A stretch of 46,556 nt of DNA, taken from assembly GCA_003164135.1 (NCBI GenBank), contig PLSD01000093.1, positions 31,652-78,207 on the forward strand, written 5' to 3'. The translations under genes and the position numbers were made by a program. This document shows, piece after piece, positions 25,370 through 34,057 of this stretch (positions are counted from its first letter, which is position 1; every line of letters begins with the position of its first letter). The notes under the pieces are model-generated. The model was not told the origin of the DNA and did not search any database. It worked only from the letters and a program-made list of their open reading frames with translations. This stretch comes from Acetobacteraceae bacterium. GTDB taxonomy: Bacteria > Pseudomonadota > Alphaproteobacteria > Acetobacterales > Acetobacteraceae.

Positions 25370-26986
25370 TTAACTCTGGGTAGCTTCTTCCTTGCTCTGC
25401 ACCGGCGGATTGAGCATTTGCTCGATCTCACGTGCGCGATTTAGCAAGGCCTCGTGCCCAGGGTGGAGCTGCAACGCCAACTTGGCTTCCGCTTGTGCAG
25501 TGGCGAGGTCGCCGGTGCGCACCAGTAACAGTAGTAGCCGGTTATACGCATAAGGTTCGGTGGGCTCCAGCTCGATCGTTTTGCGTTGCAGCCGGATCGC
25601 TTCCGGCAGATTTTTGCGCTGGATTTCGATATCAACCAGGCCGGACTGCGCGGCGGCATGTAAGTTGCGCGCGTTCGGCGAATCGGTTTGCAGAATTTGC
25701 GTGAACAGTGAACTGGCTTCCTCGAGCTCGCCAGCCTTTAGTAAAAGCCGCGCCAGCCGCAGCGAACTTAAAACTGGGCTGGGCACGGCAGCCAGGCTCA
25801 GGGATTTACGTTGGTGGGCGATGGCTTCCTCAAGATTTCCTTCCATCCGGGCGACTTCGCTGGCGCGGTGCAGTAGACCCGGATGTTCCGGAAAAGCCTG
25901 CAGGGCGGCATTGGCTTCAGCGCGGGCGGCGGTAATATCCGGCACGCGAAGCAGGGTAATGATCAGTCTTTCACGATTCCAGACTTTCTGTGGTTCCAGG
26001 GCGACCAGCTGTTGCAGCAGGTGAATCGCCTGGTTCAGGTCATTTTGCTTGATGTAGGCATCGGCGAGTAGCTGTAGCGCCATGGCGTTGGTTTCCTGGC
26101 GGGCCAGTATTTGCCGCGCCACCGCCATGGCCCATTCTGTATATCCATTCCGTAGCGCGATGCGTGCGATTCTGTTGGCAAATGGGACGTAGTTCTTTGC
26201 CTTGTTATTTGGGGCATAACGGTCGTGCAGTGCCATTCCCCAGCGCACATGACGGTCGGAGAGTTTCATTCCGACATCAAATGCCCGCAAGGGGCTTAGT
26301 TTCTGTGGCCGCGCCTGAGCAAAGGCGTTAAGGCCTTGAATATCATTGGTACGGCACAATTCCAGCAGCCGGGCTATTGCCGGGGCTTCCTTCAAAAAGT
26401 GCTGCTCATGACGTGAGGCATGTGGGATGGGGATTCTGGTTAGAGGATAGTTTTTTTCGATCAGCTCGACCTGCATCACCTCAGGTGTGGCCAGGCTATC
26501 GTACAATACATAGGCGTGGCCATGCGCAGCGGCAGCGGTGATGCGCATATTCTTATCGAGCGTGGCGGGGGCGGCTTCGAGCGAGATCAGTTGTTGCTGT
26601 ACCGTTTCCTGCAATTCAGGTGGTACGTCCTTGATGTGCACGGAGTATTGCGGCGAGATCGCAATTGTCACGTCGGATTTGAGGAGCTTGGCGTAGCGCA
26701 GCGCGGCGAAACCGCCCATCGAATGACCGAGGCAGATTTTTTCGGGAAATTTTCTGAGAATAGGCTGGATCGCCTTGAGCGCCTTTTTCATATCGGCTTC
26801 CGGATACCAGTTCGGCTTCGTCGCAACAAAACCAAGCTGGGAAAACTTATTCTCGGCACCGAGGGAAGCCAGGTAGGCAGCTTCCTGGTGCTGCGCCAGA
26901 TACTGGGGGGCGAAGGTAATCCACAGAAAATCTGAGCTCCGCTCTGTGTAGAAGACCTTTAGCGCTTTTGTTTCAAAAATGACCAT
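25370..26986 (-). CDS. Alpha/beta-hydrolase-like domain fused to TPR repeats
   Basis: A 538-residue protein with an unusual two-part layout. Residues 1-230 resemble an alpha/beta hydrolase: the nucleophile elbow Gly87-His-Ser89-Met-Gly-Gly (ICLGHSMGGFAALRYAK), a strand VTIAISPQYSV, and a candidate catalytic His in IPHASRHEQHFL. Residues about 270-530 hold TPR repeats (ALQLLADAYIKQNDLNQAIH and others). No signal peptide is seen. The AT content is somewhat above the neighbours. An AGGA ribosome-binding site precedes ATG 26986. Substrate unknown; the neighbouring TPR-sulfotransferase and TPR-glycosyltransferase suggest a common glycan or capsule theme. It stands alone on the minus strand. Confidence 0.82.
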   Translation of the reverse strand: MVIFETKALKVFYTERSSDFLWITFAPQYLAQHQEAAYLASLGAENKFSQLGFVATKPNWYPEADMKKALKAIQPILRKFPEKICLGHSMGGFAALRYAKLLKSDVTIAISPQYSVHIKDVPPELQETVQQQLISLEAAPATLDKNMRITAAAAHGHAYVLYDSLATPEVMQVELIEKNYPLTRIPIPHASRHEQHFLKEAPAIARLLELCRTNDIQGLNAFAQARPQKLSPLRAFDVGMKLSDRHVRWGMALHDRYAPNNKAKNYVPFANRIARIALRNGYTEWAMAVARQILARQETNAMALQLLADAYIKQNDLNQAIHLLQQLVALEPQKVWNRERLIITLLRVPDITAARAEANAALQAFPEHPGLLHRASEVARMEGNLEEAIAHQRKSLSLAAVPSPVLSSLRLARLLLKAGELEEASSLFTQILQTDSPNARNLHAAAQSGLVDIEIQRKNLPEAIRLQRKTIELEPTEPYAYNRLLLLLVRTGDLATAQAEAKLALQLHPGHEALLNRAREIEQMLNPPVQSKEEATQS

Positions 26987-27312
26987 AATTTATCCTACAC
27001 TCGTGTGCTGCTGCTTGTGGTTCCCAGATGGAACTGCCGCCCAGTTTTTAGAATCAGCCTGGATGCCGCTCGGTTGACAAGGTTACATGACGGGCGAGCT
27101 GTTACGCAAACTGCCCTGGCATGTCGCTATGTGTATCCGGCAGACACGCCAAACCTTTTCCGCTGACATGGCGGGTCTAGCATGAGGCCTTACCTGATTT
27201 GGTATTAATTATAATTAGGTTGCGCAAGGGCGGCTTGAATTATTTTCGGGGCTCGGGGCGAGGCAAACCAGGGCCATCCCCCGTTGTTTGGGCCATATGC
27301 GATGAGGGAAGG
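26987..27312. other. Intergenic region without a gene
   Basis: About 325 bp between the TPR-hydrolase start and the tRNA-Cys 3' end. I see no credible ORF. It contains an AT-rich stretch around 27196-27222 and an imperfect inverted repeat AGACACGCC / GGCGGGTCT (27142-27150 and 27170-27178), with no T-run. It should hold the promoter of the minus-strand TPR-hydrolase gene, but I cannot locate it with confidence. Confidence 0.5.
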
Positions 27313-27386
27313 TGGAGGTCCGGGCCGGAATCGAACCGGCATACGCGGATTTGCAGTCCGCTACATCACCACTCTGCCACCGGACC
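27313..27386 (-). tRNA. tRNA-Cys (GCA)
   Basis: The minus strand folds as a complete 74-nt tRNA: acceptor GGTCCGG/CCGGACC, D-arm GCAGAGTGGTGATGTAGC, anticodon arm GCGGA-CTGCAAA-TCCGC with anticodon GCA, T-arm CCGG-TTCGATT-CCGG, discriminator U73 as required for CysRS, and an encoded CCA (27313-27315). Confidence 0.97.
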
Positions 27387-27401
27387 ATCGGGGCGTGGGG
27401 C

Positions 27402-27432
27402 TGTATATCCTCGGGCGGCCCCCGCTGGTCAA
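27402..27432 (-). promoter_or_regulatory. Candidate tRNA-Cys promoter
   Basis: On the minus strand TTGACC (27427-27432) and GATATA/TATACA (27402-27409) are 17-19 bp apart, ending 16 bp upstream of the tRNA 5' end. The -35 matches 5 of 6 positions. Confidence 0.5.
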
Positions 27433-27461
27433 GCCATAACGCATCAGATCTGCCATCGTGG

Positions 27462-27491
27462 TTGAGTTATATGGGCCGTGACCGCTATATA
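27462..27491 (+). promoter_or_regulatory. Candidate promoter for the Pcm-like/tolC operon
   Basis: TTGAGT (27462-27467) and TATATA (27486-27491) are 18 bp apart. Transcription would begin near 27498, giving a leader of about 26 nt for ATG 27524 but cutting off the ribosome-binding site of the TTG 27506 start; the promoter and start assignments are therefore linked. Confidence 0.45.
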
Positions 27492-27505
27492 GGGAGGGTA
27501 ATCTG

Positions 27506-28180
27506 TTGAGAGAGAAGCTTTACATGGCCGAGCCAGCCGCCCAGGGCATTGCACGTAATAATATGGTGGACGGTCAGGTGAGGCCGAATCAGGTGAGTGA
27601 CCCGCGGGTGATTGCCGCCATGCGCGCCCTGCCGCGCGAGGCTTTTGCTCCGGCGGGGGCTGTTGCCTATGCCGACACGGACATCGATCTGGGGCAGGGG
27701 CGGTTTTTGGCCTCCCCGCTGGTGACGGCACGCTTGGCGCAGCTGGTGCTGGCAAGGAACCCGGCCGAAGTGCTGGTGGTGGGGGCGGGCAGCGGGTATT
27801 TGGCTGCGGTGCTGTCCGCCGGTGGCGCGCGGGTTGTGGCGCTGGAGGAAGATGCCCGGCTGCAAAGCGGCGCGCTGGCGCAATATGCCCCGGATGTGGA
27901 AGCGGTTTGCGGTCCGCTGGCTGCCGGATATCCCGCCGGGGGGCCCTATGACGTGATTGTGATCGAAGGCGCGGTTCCGGAAATTCCGGAAAATTTTGCA
28001 GCCCAGCTTAACGCGTCTGGGCGCATTGTCACGATTTTGGCTGATGGTGATGAGCCGGCGGGGCTTGGGCGCGCGGTTGTTGCCGAGGCGGTGGGCAAGG
28101 GCTTTGTGCCGGTTAGGGTTTTTGACTGCACGGCGCGGGTTCTGCCTTCGTTCCGCCGTGTTCCTGCGTTCAATTTCTAA
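27506..28180 (+). CDS. Protein-L-isoaspartate O-methyltransferase-like protein
   Basis: Predicted SAM-dependent methyltransferase of 224 residues (218 from ATG 27524). The N-terminus ARNNMVDGQVRPNQVSDPRV is typical of the Pcm-like proteins encoded beside tolC in alphaproteobacteria. The SAM-binding motif is AEVLVVGAGSGYLAAVLSAG with the acidic end of strand 2 in VVALEEDARL. True repair enzymes have a stricter substrate motif, so the function may differ. TTG 27506 has a good AGGGAGGG site 7 nt away; ATG 27524 fits the promoter better. It lies 3 nt before tolC. Confidence 0.87.
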   Translation: MREKLYMAEPAAQGIARNNMVDGQVRPNQVSDPRVIAAMRALPREAFAPAGAVAYADTDIDLGQGRFLASPLVTARLAQLVLARNPAEVLVVGAGSGYLAAVLSAGGARVVALEEDARLQSGALAQYAPDVEAVCGPLAAGYPAGGPYDVIVIEGAVPEIPENFAAQLNASGRIVTILADGDEPAGLGRAVVAEAVGKGFVPVRVFDCTARVLPSFRRVPAFNF

Positions 28181-28182
28181 AC

Positions 28183-29700
28183 ATGAATGGAATTGCTTCC
28201 ATGCGGTCTATGTTACTAGCGGGTATTGCTATCAGCGCCGGTATGGTCCTGCTGCCGCGCGCCGTACTGGCTGAGCCGCCCCAGACGCTGACCCAGGCGC
28301 TGGTGGAAGCCTATAATAACAACGCGACGTTGCAGGCGCAGCGGGCGTCGCTGCGCGCGACGGATGAGGGGGTGCCCACGGCCCTGGCCGGCTGGCGGCC
28401 GACTGTGACGGCAAGCGGCACGTTTGGGCAGATCAATGATTCACAGACCGGGCTGAAGACCAATTCTTTAGGTCAGCCGACAGGAGGTACGGGTACGACC
28501 TCGTTGAACCGCACCGAGACAATCGGCCAGGTGCAGGTGACGCAGCCCGTCTATTCGGGCGGTAAGGTCATCGATTCAACCCGCCAGGCCAAGAACGCGG
28601 TTTATGCCGCGCGCGCGCAGTTGCTGGCGAGCGAACAGAGCGTATTCCTTAGCGTGGTCAACGCCTATGTTACGGTGATTACCGATACGCAGGTGCTGGC
28701 CCTGGACCAGAGCGACCAGGCCGTGTTGCAGCAGCAGTTGCGGGCGACCACGGAGCAGTTCAACGTCGGGGAGATCACGTTGACCTCGGTGGCGCAGGCC
28801 CAGGCGTCGCTCGCTGGAGCCAAGGAGCAGGTAGAGGTGGCGGACGGCAGTTTGCAGATTGCCAAGGAGAACTTCCGCCAGTTGGTGGGCGACTACCCTG
28901 CGGACTCGTTGGTGCCGCCGCAGCCGCTGTCGCTGCCGGTTACCTCCAAGGAGCAGGCCGCGGCCGCCGCGCTGGCCAATAACCCAAATGTGATCGCGGC
29001 CGAATTTAACGATGCCGCGGGGAAGGATGCGGTGGATGTCGCCTATTCCGCGCTGATGCCGCAGGTTTCCGTGCAGGCCTCGGCCTTTACTGAGAATGCG
29101 CCCGCTCAGGCGCGGACCAACCTGAACGGTGGCGAAATACTGGGCCAGTTGACCGTGCCGTTGTATCAGGGAGGCTCCGAATACTCCGCGATCCGGCAGG
29201 CGCGGGCCAAGGAACAGCAGGCTTTTGCTGGGATTTTGGACGCGCAGCGCACCGCCTATGCGCAGGCGACACAAGCCTGGGTCGGCCTGGTGGCCTCGCG
29301 CGACGCCATTGTTAGTACCAATGCGGAGATAAGAGCCAACGCCATCGCGCTGGATGGTACCGAGCGCGAGGAACTGGTCGGCACGCTGACCACGCTCGAT
29401 GTATTGAACGCTCAACAATTGTTGTTGAATTCCCAGGTGCAACAGGTCCAGAATATTGCTTTACTTGTTAATAATTCCTACACGGTGGCGTCGGCGATCG
29501 GCCGCCTCACCGCGACAGACCTTAGATTACCAGTAGACCAGTATAATGACCTCAAATACTATAAATCCGTGGAATACGCCGGTTTCGGCACCGGGGAGAA
29601 GGCTGATAGAAAGGCCGGGATTACGCCTGATGGGAGTATGCTTGACGCCAGCACAACTCCGGTGATCGCGGATGAGCCTCCGGGTTCGCCCGCCCCTTGA
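28183..29700 (+). CDS. tolC: TolC-family outer-membrane efflux channel
   Basis: A 505-residue outer-membrane channel used by type I secretion systems or efflux pumps. A signal peptide occupies residues about 7-30 (MRSMLLAGIAISAGMVLLPR with AVLA cut site). The mature part starts PPQTLTQALVEAYNNNATLQ and has two OMF repeats with NRTETIGQVQVTQPVYSGGK and QLTVPLYQGGSEYSAIRQAR, closely like Caulobacter RsaF/TolC. It is non-lipoprotein, unlike the other channel in this window. The C-terminal 40 residues are disordered. Expression is linked to the upstream methyltransferase. Confidence 0.95.
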   Translation: MNGIASMRSMLLAGIAISAGMVLLPRAVLAEPPQTLTQALVEAYNNNATLQAQRASLRATDEGVPTALAGWRPTVTASGTFGQINDSQTGLKTNSLGQPTGGTGTTSLNRTETIGQVQVTQPVYSGGKVIDSTRQAKNAVYAARAQLLASEQSVFLSVVNAYVTVITDTQVLALDQSDQAVLQQQLRATTEQFNVGEITLTSVAQAQASLAGAKEQVEVADGSLQIAKENFRQLVGDYPADSLVPPQPLSLPVTSKEQAAAAALANNPNVIAAEFNDAAGKDAVDVAYSALMPQVSVQASAFTENAPAQARTNLNGGEILGQLTVPLYQGGSEYSAIRQARAKEQQAFAGILDAQRTAYAQATQAWVGLVASRDAIVSTNAEIRANAIALDGTEREELVGTLTTLDVLNAQQLLLNSQVQQVQNIALLVNNSYTVASAIGRLTATDLRLPVDQYNDLKYYKSVEYAGFGTGEKADRKAGITPDGSMLDASTTPVIADEPPGSPAP

Positions 29701-29711
29701 AAGATAAGACG

Positions 29712-30326
29712 ATGAGTGACAGCGACAATAATTCGAATAAATCAGGGTCAGGTGGTAATGCTGAACCTTCGATGGAGGAAATCCAAGCTTCGATCCGCCG
29801 CATTCTCCGTGAAGAGGAAGAAAGCCAGCGTCCCCCGACGGAAGATCAGGATGACGATGTGCTGGAACTCGATTCTTCCATGCAGGTTGCGCAGCCGCCG
29901 GCCGGCACAAACGTTGCTGAAATACATGACACGGGCGAGCAGACCAGCTACGGTGAAGAAACGATATTCCCGCCAGAGCGGGAACGCGAACTGAATATTT
30001 ACCAGGAACCCTCCGCCGGGCAGAATACTGCCCCATACCAGGAACCGGAAAAGGAAGAGTTGATGGAAGACAATGTGCAAATCCCTAAAGGTCTGGTCGG
30101 TGATGACGCCACTAACTCGATTGCCAACACCATTGGCAGTTTGGTTCACAGCATCAGTAACGAACGGGCGGTTGCGGTAAGCCGCGGCGGTATCACGATT
30201 GAGGATCTGGTCCGCGAGGAGATTAAGCCGGTGCTGAAAGCCTGGCTTGATACGCAGCTGCCGAGCCTCGTGGAACGCGTCGTGCGGGCCGAAATCAAGC
30301 GTGTGATCGACCGCACATCACTCTGA
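29712..30326 (+). CDS. popZ: PopZ-like polar organizing protein (DUF2497)
   Basis: A 204-residue protein with the bipartite PopZ pattern: an N-terminal helix with EPSMEEIQASIRRILREEEE, a long acidic Pro/Gln/Glu-rich disordered linker, and a C-terminal helical oligomerisation region (TIEDLVREEIKPVLKAWLDT, then QLPSLVERVVRAEIKRVID). In Caulobacter PopZ forms polar condensates that anchor the centromere protein ParB. ATG 29712 is used; the TTG at 29697 overlaps the tolC stop and is less likely. The tolC-popZ-valS order is familiar from alphaproteobacteria. Confidence 0.92.
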   Translation: MSDSDNNSNKSGSGGNAEPSMEEIQASIRRILREEEESQRPPTEDQDDDVLELDSSMQVAQPPAGTNVAEIHDTGEQTSYGEETIFPPERERELNIYQEPSAGQNTAPYQEPEKEELMEDNVQIPKGLVGDDATNSIANTIGSLVHSISNERAVAVSRGGITIEDLVREEIKPVLKAWLDTQLPSLVERVVRAEIKRVIDRTSL

Positions 30327-30335
30327 GGGTTTGAC

Positions 30336-32981
30336 TTGACCACGCTGGATAAGCATTTCGAGCCGGCCTCGTCTGAGGCTCGGCTCTATCGGGGCTGGGA
30401 GAAATCCGGCGCCTTCGCGGCACAGCCTTCGAGCAACGCGGCGCCCTACAGCATTATGATCCCGCCGCCGAACGTGACCGGCAGCCTGCATGTGGGCCAT
30501 GCGCTGACGATGACGTTGCAGGATATTTTCGTGCGCTACCGGCGCATGCAGGGGCGCGACGTGCTCTGGCAGCCGGGCACCGACCATGCGGGCATTGCCA
30601 CGCAGATGGTGGTGGAGCGCCTGCTGGATAAGGAAAAGACCACCCGCAAGGAGTTGGGGCGCGAGACGTTCCTCTCGCGCGTTTGGCAGTGGAAAGAGGA
30701 ATCTGGGGGCACCATTACGCAGCAGTTGCGCCGGCTCGGCGCCTCGCCGGATTGGCAGCGCGAGCGCTTCACCATGGACGAGGGGCTTTCCGTCGCGGTG
30801 CGCGAGGTGTTCGTGCGCCTGCATGAGGAAGGGCTGATTTACCAGGACAAGCGCCTGGTGAACTGGGACCCGGCGCTGCAGACGGCGATCTCGGACCTGG
30901 AAGTTGAGACCAAGGACGTTAAGGGGCATCTGTGGCACATCCGCTACCCGGTTGAAGGCGGCGGCGAGATTGTGGTGGCGACGACGCGGCCGGAGACCAT
31001 GCTGGGCGATACCGCCGTGGCGGTACACGGCGAGAACGCGCGCTACTTTGGGTTGATCGGCAAACATGTGATTCTGCCGCTGACCGGGCGCCGGATTCCG
31101 ATTATTGCCGATGATTATGCGGACCCGGAAAAGGGTACGGGTGCGGTGAAAATCACCCCGGCACATGACTTTAACGATTTTGAGGTCGGCCGCCGGCATG
31201 GGCTGGCGACGCCCTCGATCCTTGACCGCCAAGGCAGGATTAGCTTGGCCGAGCTGGGCGAGATGCCGGAATTCGTGCGCTCGCTGGAGGGCATGGACCG
31301 TTTTGCCGCGCGCAAGGCGATTGTGGCGGAGCTGGAGCGGCTGGAAGTGCTGGCGGAGGTCAAACCTCACCCGCATGCGGTGCCGCATGGCGACCGTTCC
31401 GGCGTGCCGATTGAGCCGCTGCTGACCACGCAATGGTACTGCAACGCCGGGGTACTGGCGCAGCCGGCGATTGCCGCGGTGGAAAGTGGCGCGATCAAAT
31501 TCGTGCCGCAGCAGTGGGAAAACACGTTTTTTGCCTGGATGCGCGATATTCAGCCGTGGTGCATTTCCCGTCAGCTGTGGTGGGGGCACCGCATTCCCGC
31601 GTGGTACGGGCCGGAAGGTGCTGTGTATGTCGCGCGCAGCGAGGCCGAGGCGCAGGCGCAGGCCGGCGCGGGCGTGGTGCTGACGCAGGACGAGGACGTG
31701 CTGGATACGTGGTTCTCCTCGGCGCTGTGGCCGTTCTCCACGCTGGGCTGGCCGGAGCAGACGGCTGAGCTGGCGAAATATTATCCGACCGACACGCTGG
31801 TGACGGGCTTTGACATTATCTTCTTCTGGGTGGCCCGGATGATGATGATGGGCCTGCATTTCATGGGCGATGTTCCGTTCCGCACCGTGTACATTCATGG
31901 CCTGGTGCGCGACGAAAAGGGACAGAAAATGTCCAAGTCCAAGGGCAATGTTATTGATCCCTTGAGCCTGATCGAGGCCTACGGCACGGACGTGCTGCGG
32001 TATTCCGTGGCGGCGGCGGCCGGGCAGGGGCGGGACGTGAAGCTCGGCGCCAAAATTGTTGAAAACAATCGTGGTTTTATCACCAAGATATGGAACGCGG
32101 CACGCTTTTTGGAAATGAATGGCGTGAAGCCGAACCCCGCGTTCCGGCCCGAGGATGCAAAGCTGCCGCTTTCGCGCTGGATATTGGATACGGCGAATAC
32201 GGCGGTGCAAAATGCCACCGTGGCGCTGGATGCGTTCCGCCCGAATGACTACGCGCAGGCCTGCTACCGCTTCGCGTGGGGTGATGTCTGCGACTGGTTC
32301 ATCGAGTTCGCCAAGCCTGGTTTCGCTGGGGATGACGCGGCGGAGATTCGCGATGTTGCCGCTTATGTACTGGGGATTTTGCTGCGGCTGATGCATCCGC
32401 TGATCCCCTTCGTGACCGAAGAGTTGTGGGATCATTTCGGTTATGGTCCGGAATGCTCGCTTATCAGTGCGCCTTGGCCGCAGCCGGTTGCCGTGCAGGC
32501 GCCGGAAGCAGCGCGGGCGGAAGTGCAGTGGGTGGTTGACCTCATTTCGCAAGTCCGCACCGTGCGTTCGGAAATGAACGTGCCGCCCTCTATTAAGTCT
32601 CCGGTTTTGTTGCAGGACGCGGCATCGGAAACGCTGGCGCGGGGGACAAAATGGTTTGAGGCGATCTCCCGCATGGCGCGCGCCAGCGAGTTTGGTCCGC
32701 TGGCCGGCGAGGTGCCGCATGGCTCCGCGCAGGCGGTGCTGGGGGAGGCAACCATCGTGCTGCCGCTGGCCGAAATCATCGACCTTGCCGCCGAGCGCGC
32801 CCGTCTGGCCGCGACGCGAGCGAAAGCCGTGGCGGAGTTGCAGAAGGTGGAGCAGAAGCTCGGGAACGCGGATTTTGTTAGCCGCGCGCCGGAAGTGATA
32901 CTCGAAGAACATAGGGAGCGGCTGGAGAGTTTTTCAGCTGAGGTAGCGCGGCTGGATGCGGCACTGAAACGTATCACGTAG
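30336..32981 (+). CDS. valS: Valyl-tRNA synthetase
   Basis: Charges tRNA-Val; 881 residues, class Ia. The HIGH motif is NVTGSLHVGHALTMTLQDIF, the editing domain lies around residues 200-370 (TTRPETMLGDTAVAVHG), and the KMSKS loop is GQKMSKSKGNVIDPL. A tRNA-binding coiled coil closes the protein (ERARLAATRAKAVAELQKVE). The start is TTG 30336 with a GAGGG site upstream; no in-frame ATG precedes the family start MTTLDKHFEPA. It is 9 bp after popZ. Confidence 0.98.
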   Translation: MTTLDKHFEPASSEARLYRGWEKSGAFAAQPSSNAAPYSIMIPPPNVTGSLHVGHALTMTLQDIFVRYRRMQGRDVLWQPGTDHAGIATQMVVERLLDKEKTTRKELGRETFLSRVWQWKEESGGTITQQLRRLGASPDWQRERFTMDEGLSVAVREVFVRLHEEGLIYQDKRLVNWDPALQTAISDLEVETKDVKGHLWHIRYPVEGGGEIVVATTRPETMLGDTAVAVHGENARYFGLIGKHVILPLTGRRIPIIADDYADPEKGTGAVKITPAHDFNDFEVGRRHGLATPSILDRQGRISLAELGEMPEFVRSLEGMDRFAARKAIVAELERLEVLAEVKPHPHAVPHGDRSGVPIEPLLTTQWYCNAGVLAQPAIAAVESGAIKFVPQQWENTFFAWMRDIQPWCISRQLWWGHRIPAWYGPEGAVYVARSEAEAQAQAGAGVVLTQDEDVLDTWFSSALWPFSTLGWPEQTAELAKYYPTDTLVTGFDIIFFWVARMMMMGLHFMGDVPFRTVYIHGLVRDEKGQKMSKSKGNVIDPLSLIEAYGTDVLRYSVAAAAGQGRDVKLGAKIVENNRGFITKIWNAARFLEMNGVKPNPAFRPEDAKLPLSRWILDTANTAVQNATVALDAFRPNDYAQACYRFAWGDVCDWFIEFAKPGFAGDDAAEIRDVAAYVLGILLRLMHPLIPFVTEELWDHFGYGPECSLISAPWPQPVAVQAPEAARAEVQWVVDLISQVRTVRSEMNVPPSIKSPVLLQDAASETLARGTKWFEAISRMARASEFGPLAGEVPHGSAQAVLGEATIVLPLAEIIDLAAERARLAATRAKAVAELQKVEQKLGNADFVSRAPEVILEEHRERLESFSAEVARLDAALKRIT

Positions 32982-32995
32982 GGGCGTGGGTCATC

Positions 32996-34021
32996 ATGCG
33001 CATCCTGATGATCAACCACGAGTTTACTATCACGGGTGCCAGCACGGTGTTTCTCCGCTTGGCGATGCATCTGCGGGCGCAGGGGCATGAGGTAACGGTG
33101 TTTCCCTGCAACCCGGCCGACGGGCCGATGACGACGCGTTACGCCGAGCAGGGGATTCCGGTTGTTACCGCTGCTGTCGCGAAAAATTTCGATCTGGCGA
33201 TTGCCAACACGGTCTGTTCGGCGGCACAGGTGATAAAGGTTGGCGGCGGATTGCGGACCATTTGGTTTTTGCACGAGACGGAAATCGGTCTGAATATTCT
33301 GCTGAAATCGCCCGAACTTGCCGCCGCGTTCCGGGTTGCCGCGGCCGTGGTGTATCAAACCGCGTTTCAACAGGGGGTTTATGGCTCCTTCACCTACCAG
33401 CTAAATTCAGGAAAATTTCATATCGTGCCCAACGGGATCGATATTTTCCCTGAGCAAATAGCGCGCGTGCAAATCCCGGAGAAAACGAGGCGGCTGCGCG
33501 TGGTGCAGGTTGGTTCGGTGGAACCGCGCAAGCGCCCAGGGGATTTGATCCGCGCCGTTGTGCGCAGCGGGTTGGACATTGAGGCCGTGTTCTGCGGCAA
33601 GGTGTTTACGCTGGAGGATGACGCAAGGGCCATTATGGCCCAGGCGCCGGAGCAGTTCCGCCTGCTGGGCGAAACAGCGCAGGAGGAGACTTTGGCCTGG
33701 ATGGCCTCTGCGGATATTTTCTGCCTCGCCTCGGTCAGTGAATCGCAGCCTGTTTCGGTGTTCGAGGCCGGGTTGCTGGGGCGGCCGTTGCTGCTTTCCG
33801 ACCTGCCGGGCTACCGCGATGTGTTTGCCCACGGGCGCAACTGCCTGATGTTCCCGCCCGGCTATGTGGAACTGCTGGCGCTGAGCCTGCAAATGTATGC
33901 AGCCAGCCCGCAACTGCGCGCCGATATGGGTCAGGCAGGGCAGCGCACGGCGCGGCGCTTTTCCAACGCGGCGTTTCTGGCGGGGTTCGATACGGTTATC
34001 GCCGCGGCGCTGGCGGAATGA
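32996..34021 (+). CDS. Glycosyltransferase (GT-B fold, GT4-like)
   Basis: A 341-residue glycosyltransferase with the nucleotide-binding C-terminal domain: RLRVVQVGSVEPRKRPGDLI, then DIFCLASVSESQPVSVFEAG, the conserved Glu-x7-Glu-like region of GT4 enzymes. The N-terminus MRILMINHEFTITGASTVFL is typical of the acceptor domain. It follows valS by 14 bp and so may be read through from it. Donor and acceptor unknown. Confidence 0.88.
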   Translation: MRILMINHEFTITGASTVFLRLAMHLRAQGHEVTVFPCNPADGPMTTRYAEQGIPVVTAAVAKNFDLAIANTVCSAAQVIKVGGGLRTIWFLHETEIGLNILLKSPELAAAFRVAAAVVYQTAFQQGVYGSFTYQLNSGKFHIVPNGIDIFPEQIARVQIPEKTRRLRVVQVGSVEPRKRPGDLIRAVVRSGLDIEAVFCGKVFTLEDDARAIMAQAPEQFRLLGETAQEETLAWMASADIFCLASVSESQPVSVFEAGLLGRPLLLSDLPGYRDVFAHGRNCLMFPPGYVELLALSLQMYAASPQLRADMGQAGQRTARRFSNAAFLAGFDTVIAAALAE

Positions 34022-34057
34022 TACAAATCCACGCAATTCAACATAAAGACCCGTAAA

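Noticed and set aside
30318..32912. 864-codon frame antisense to valS
   Set aside because: Arg/His-rich shadow in the frame complementary to valS codons, no recognisable domain.
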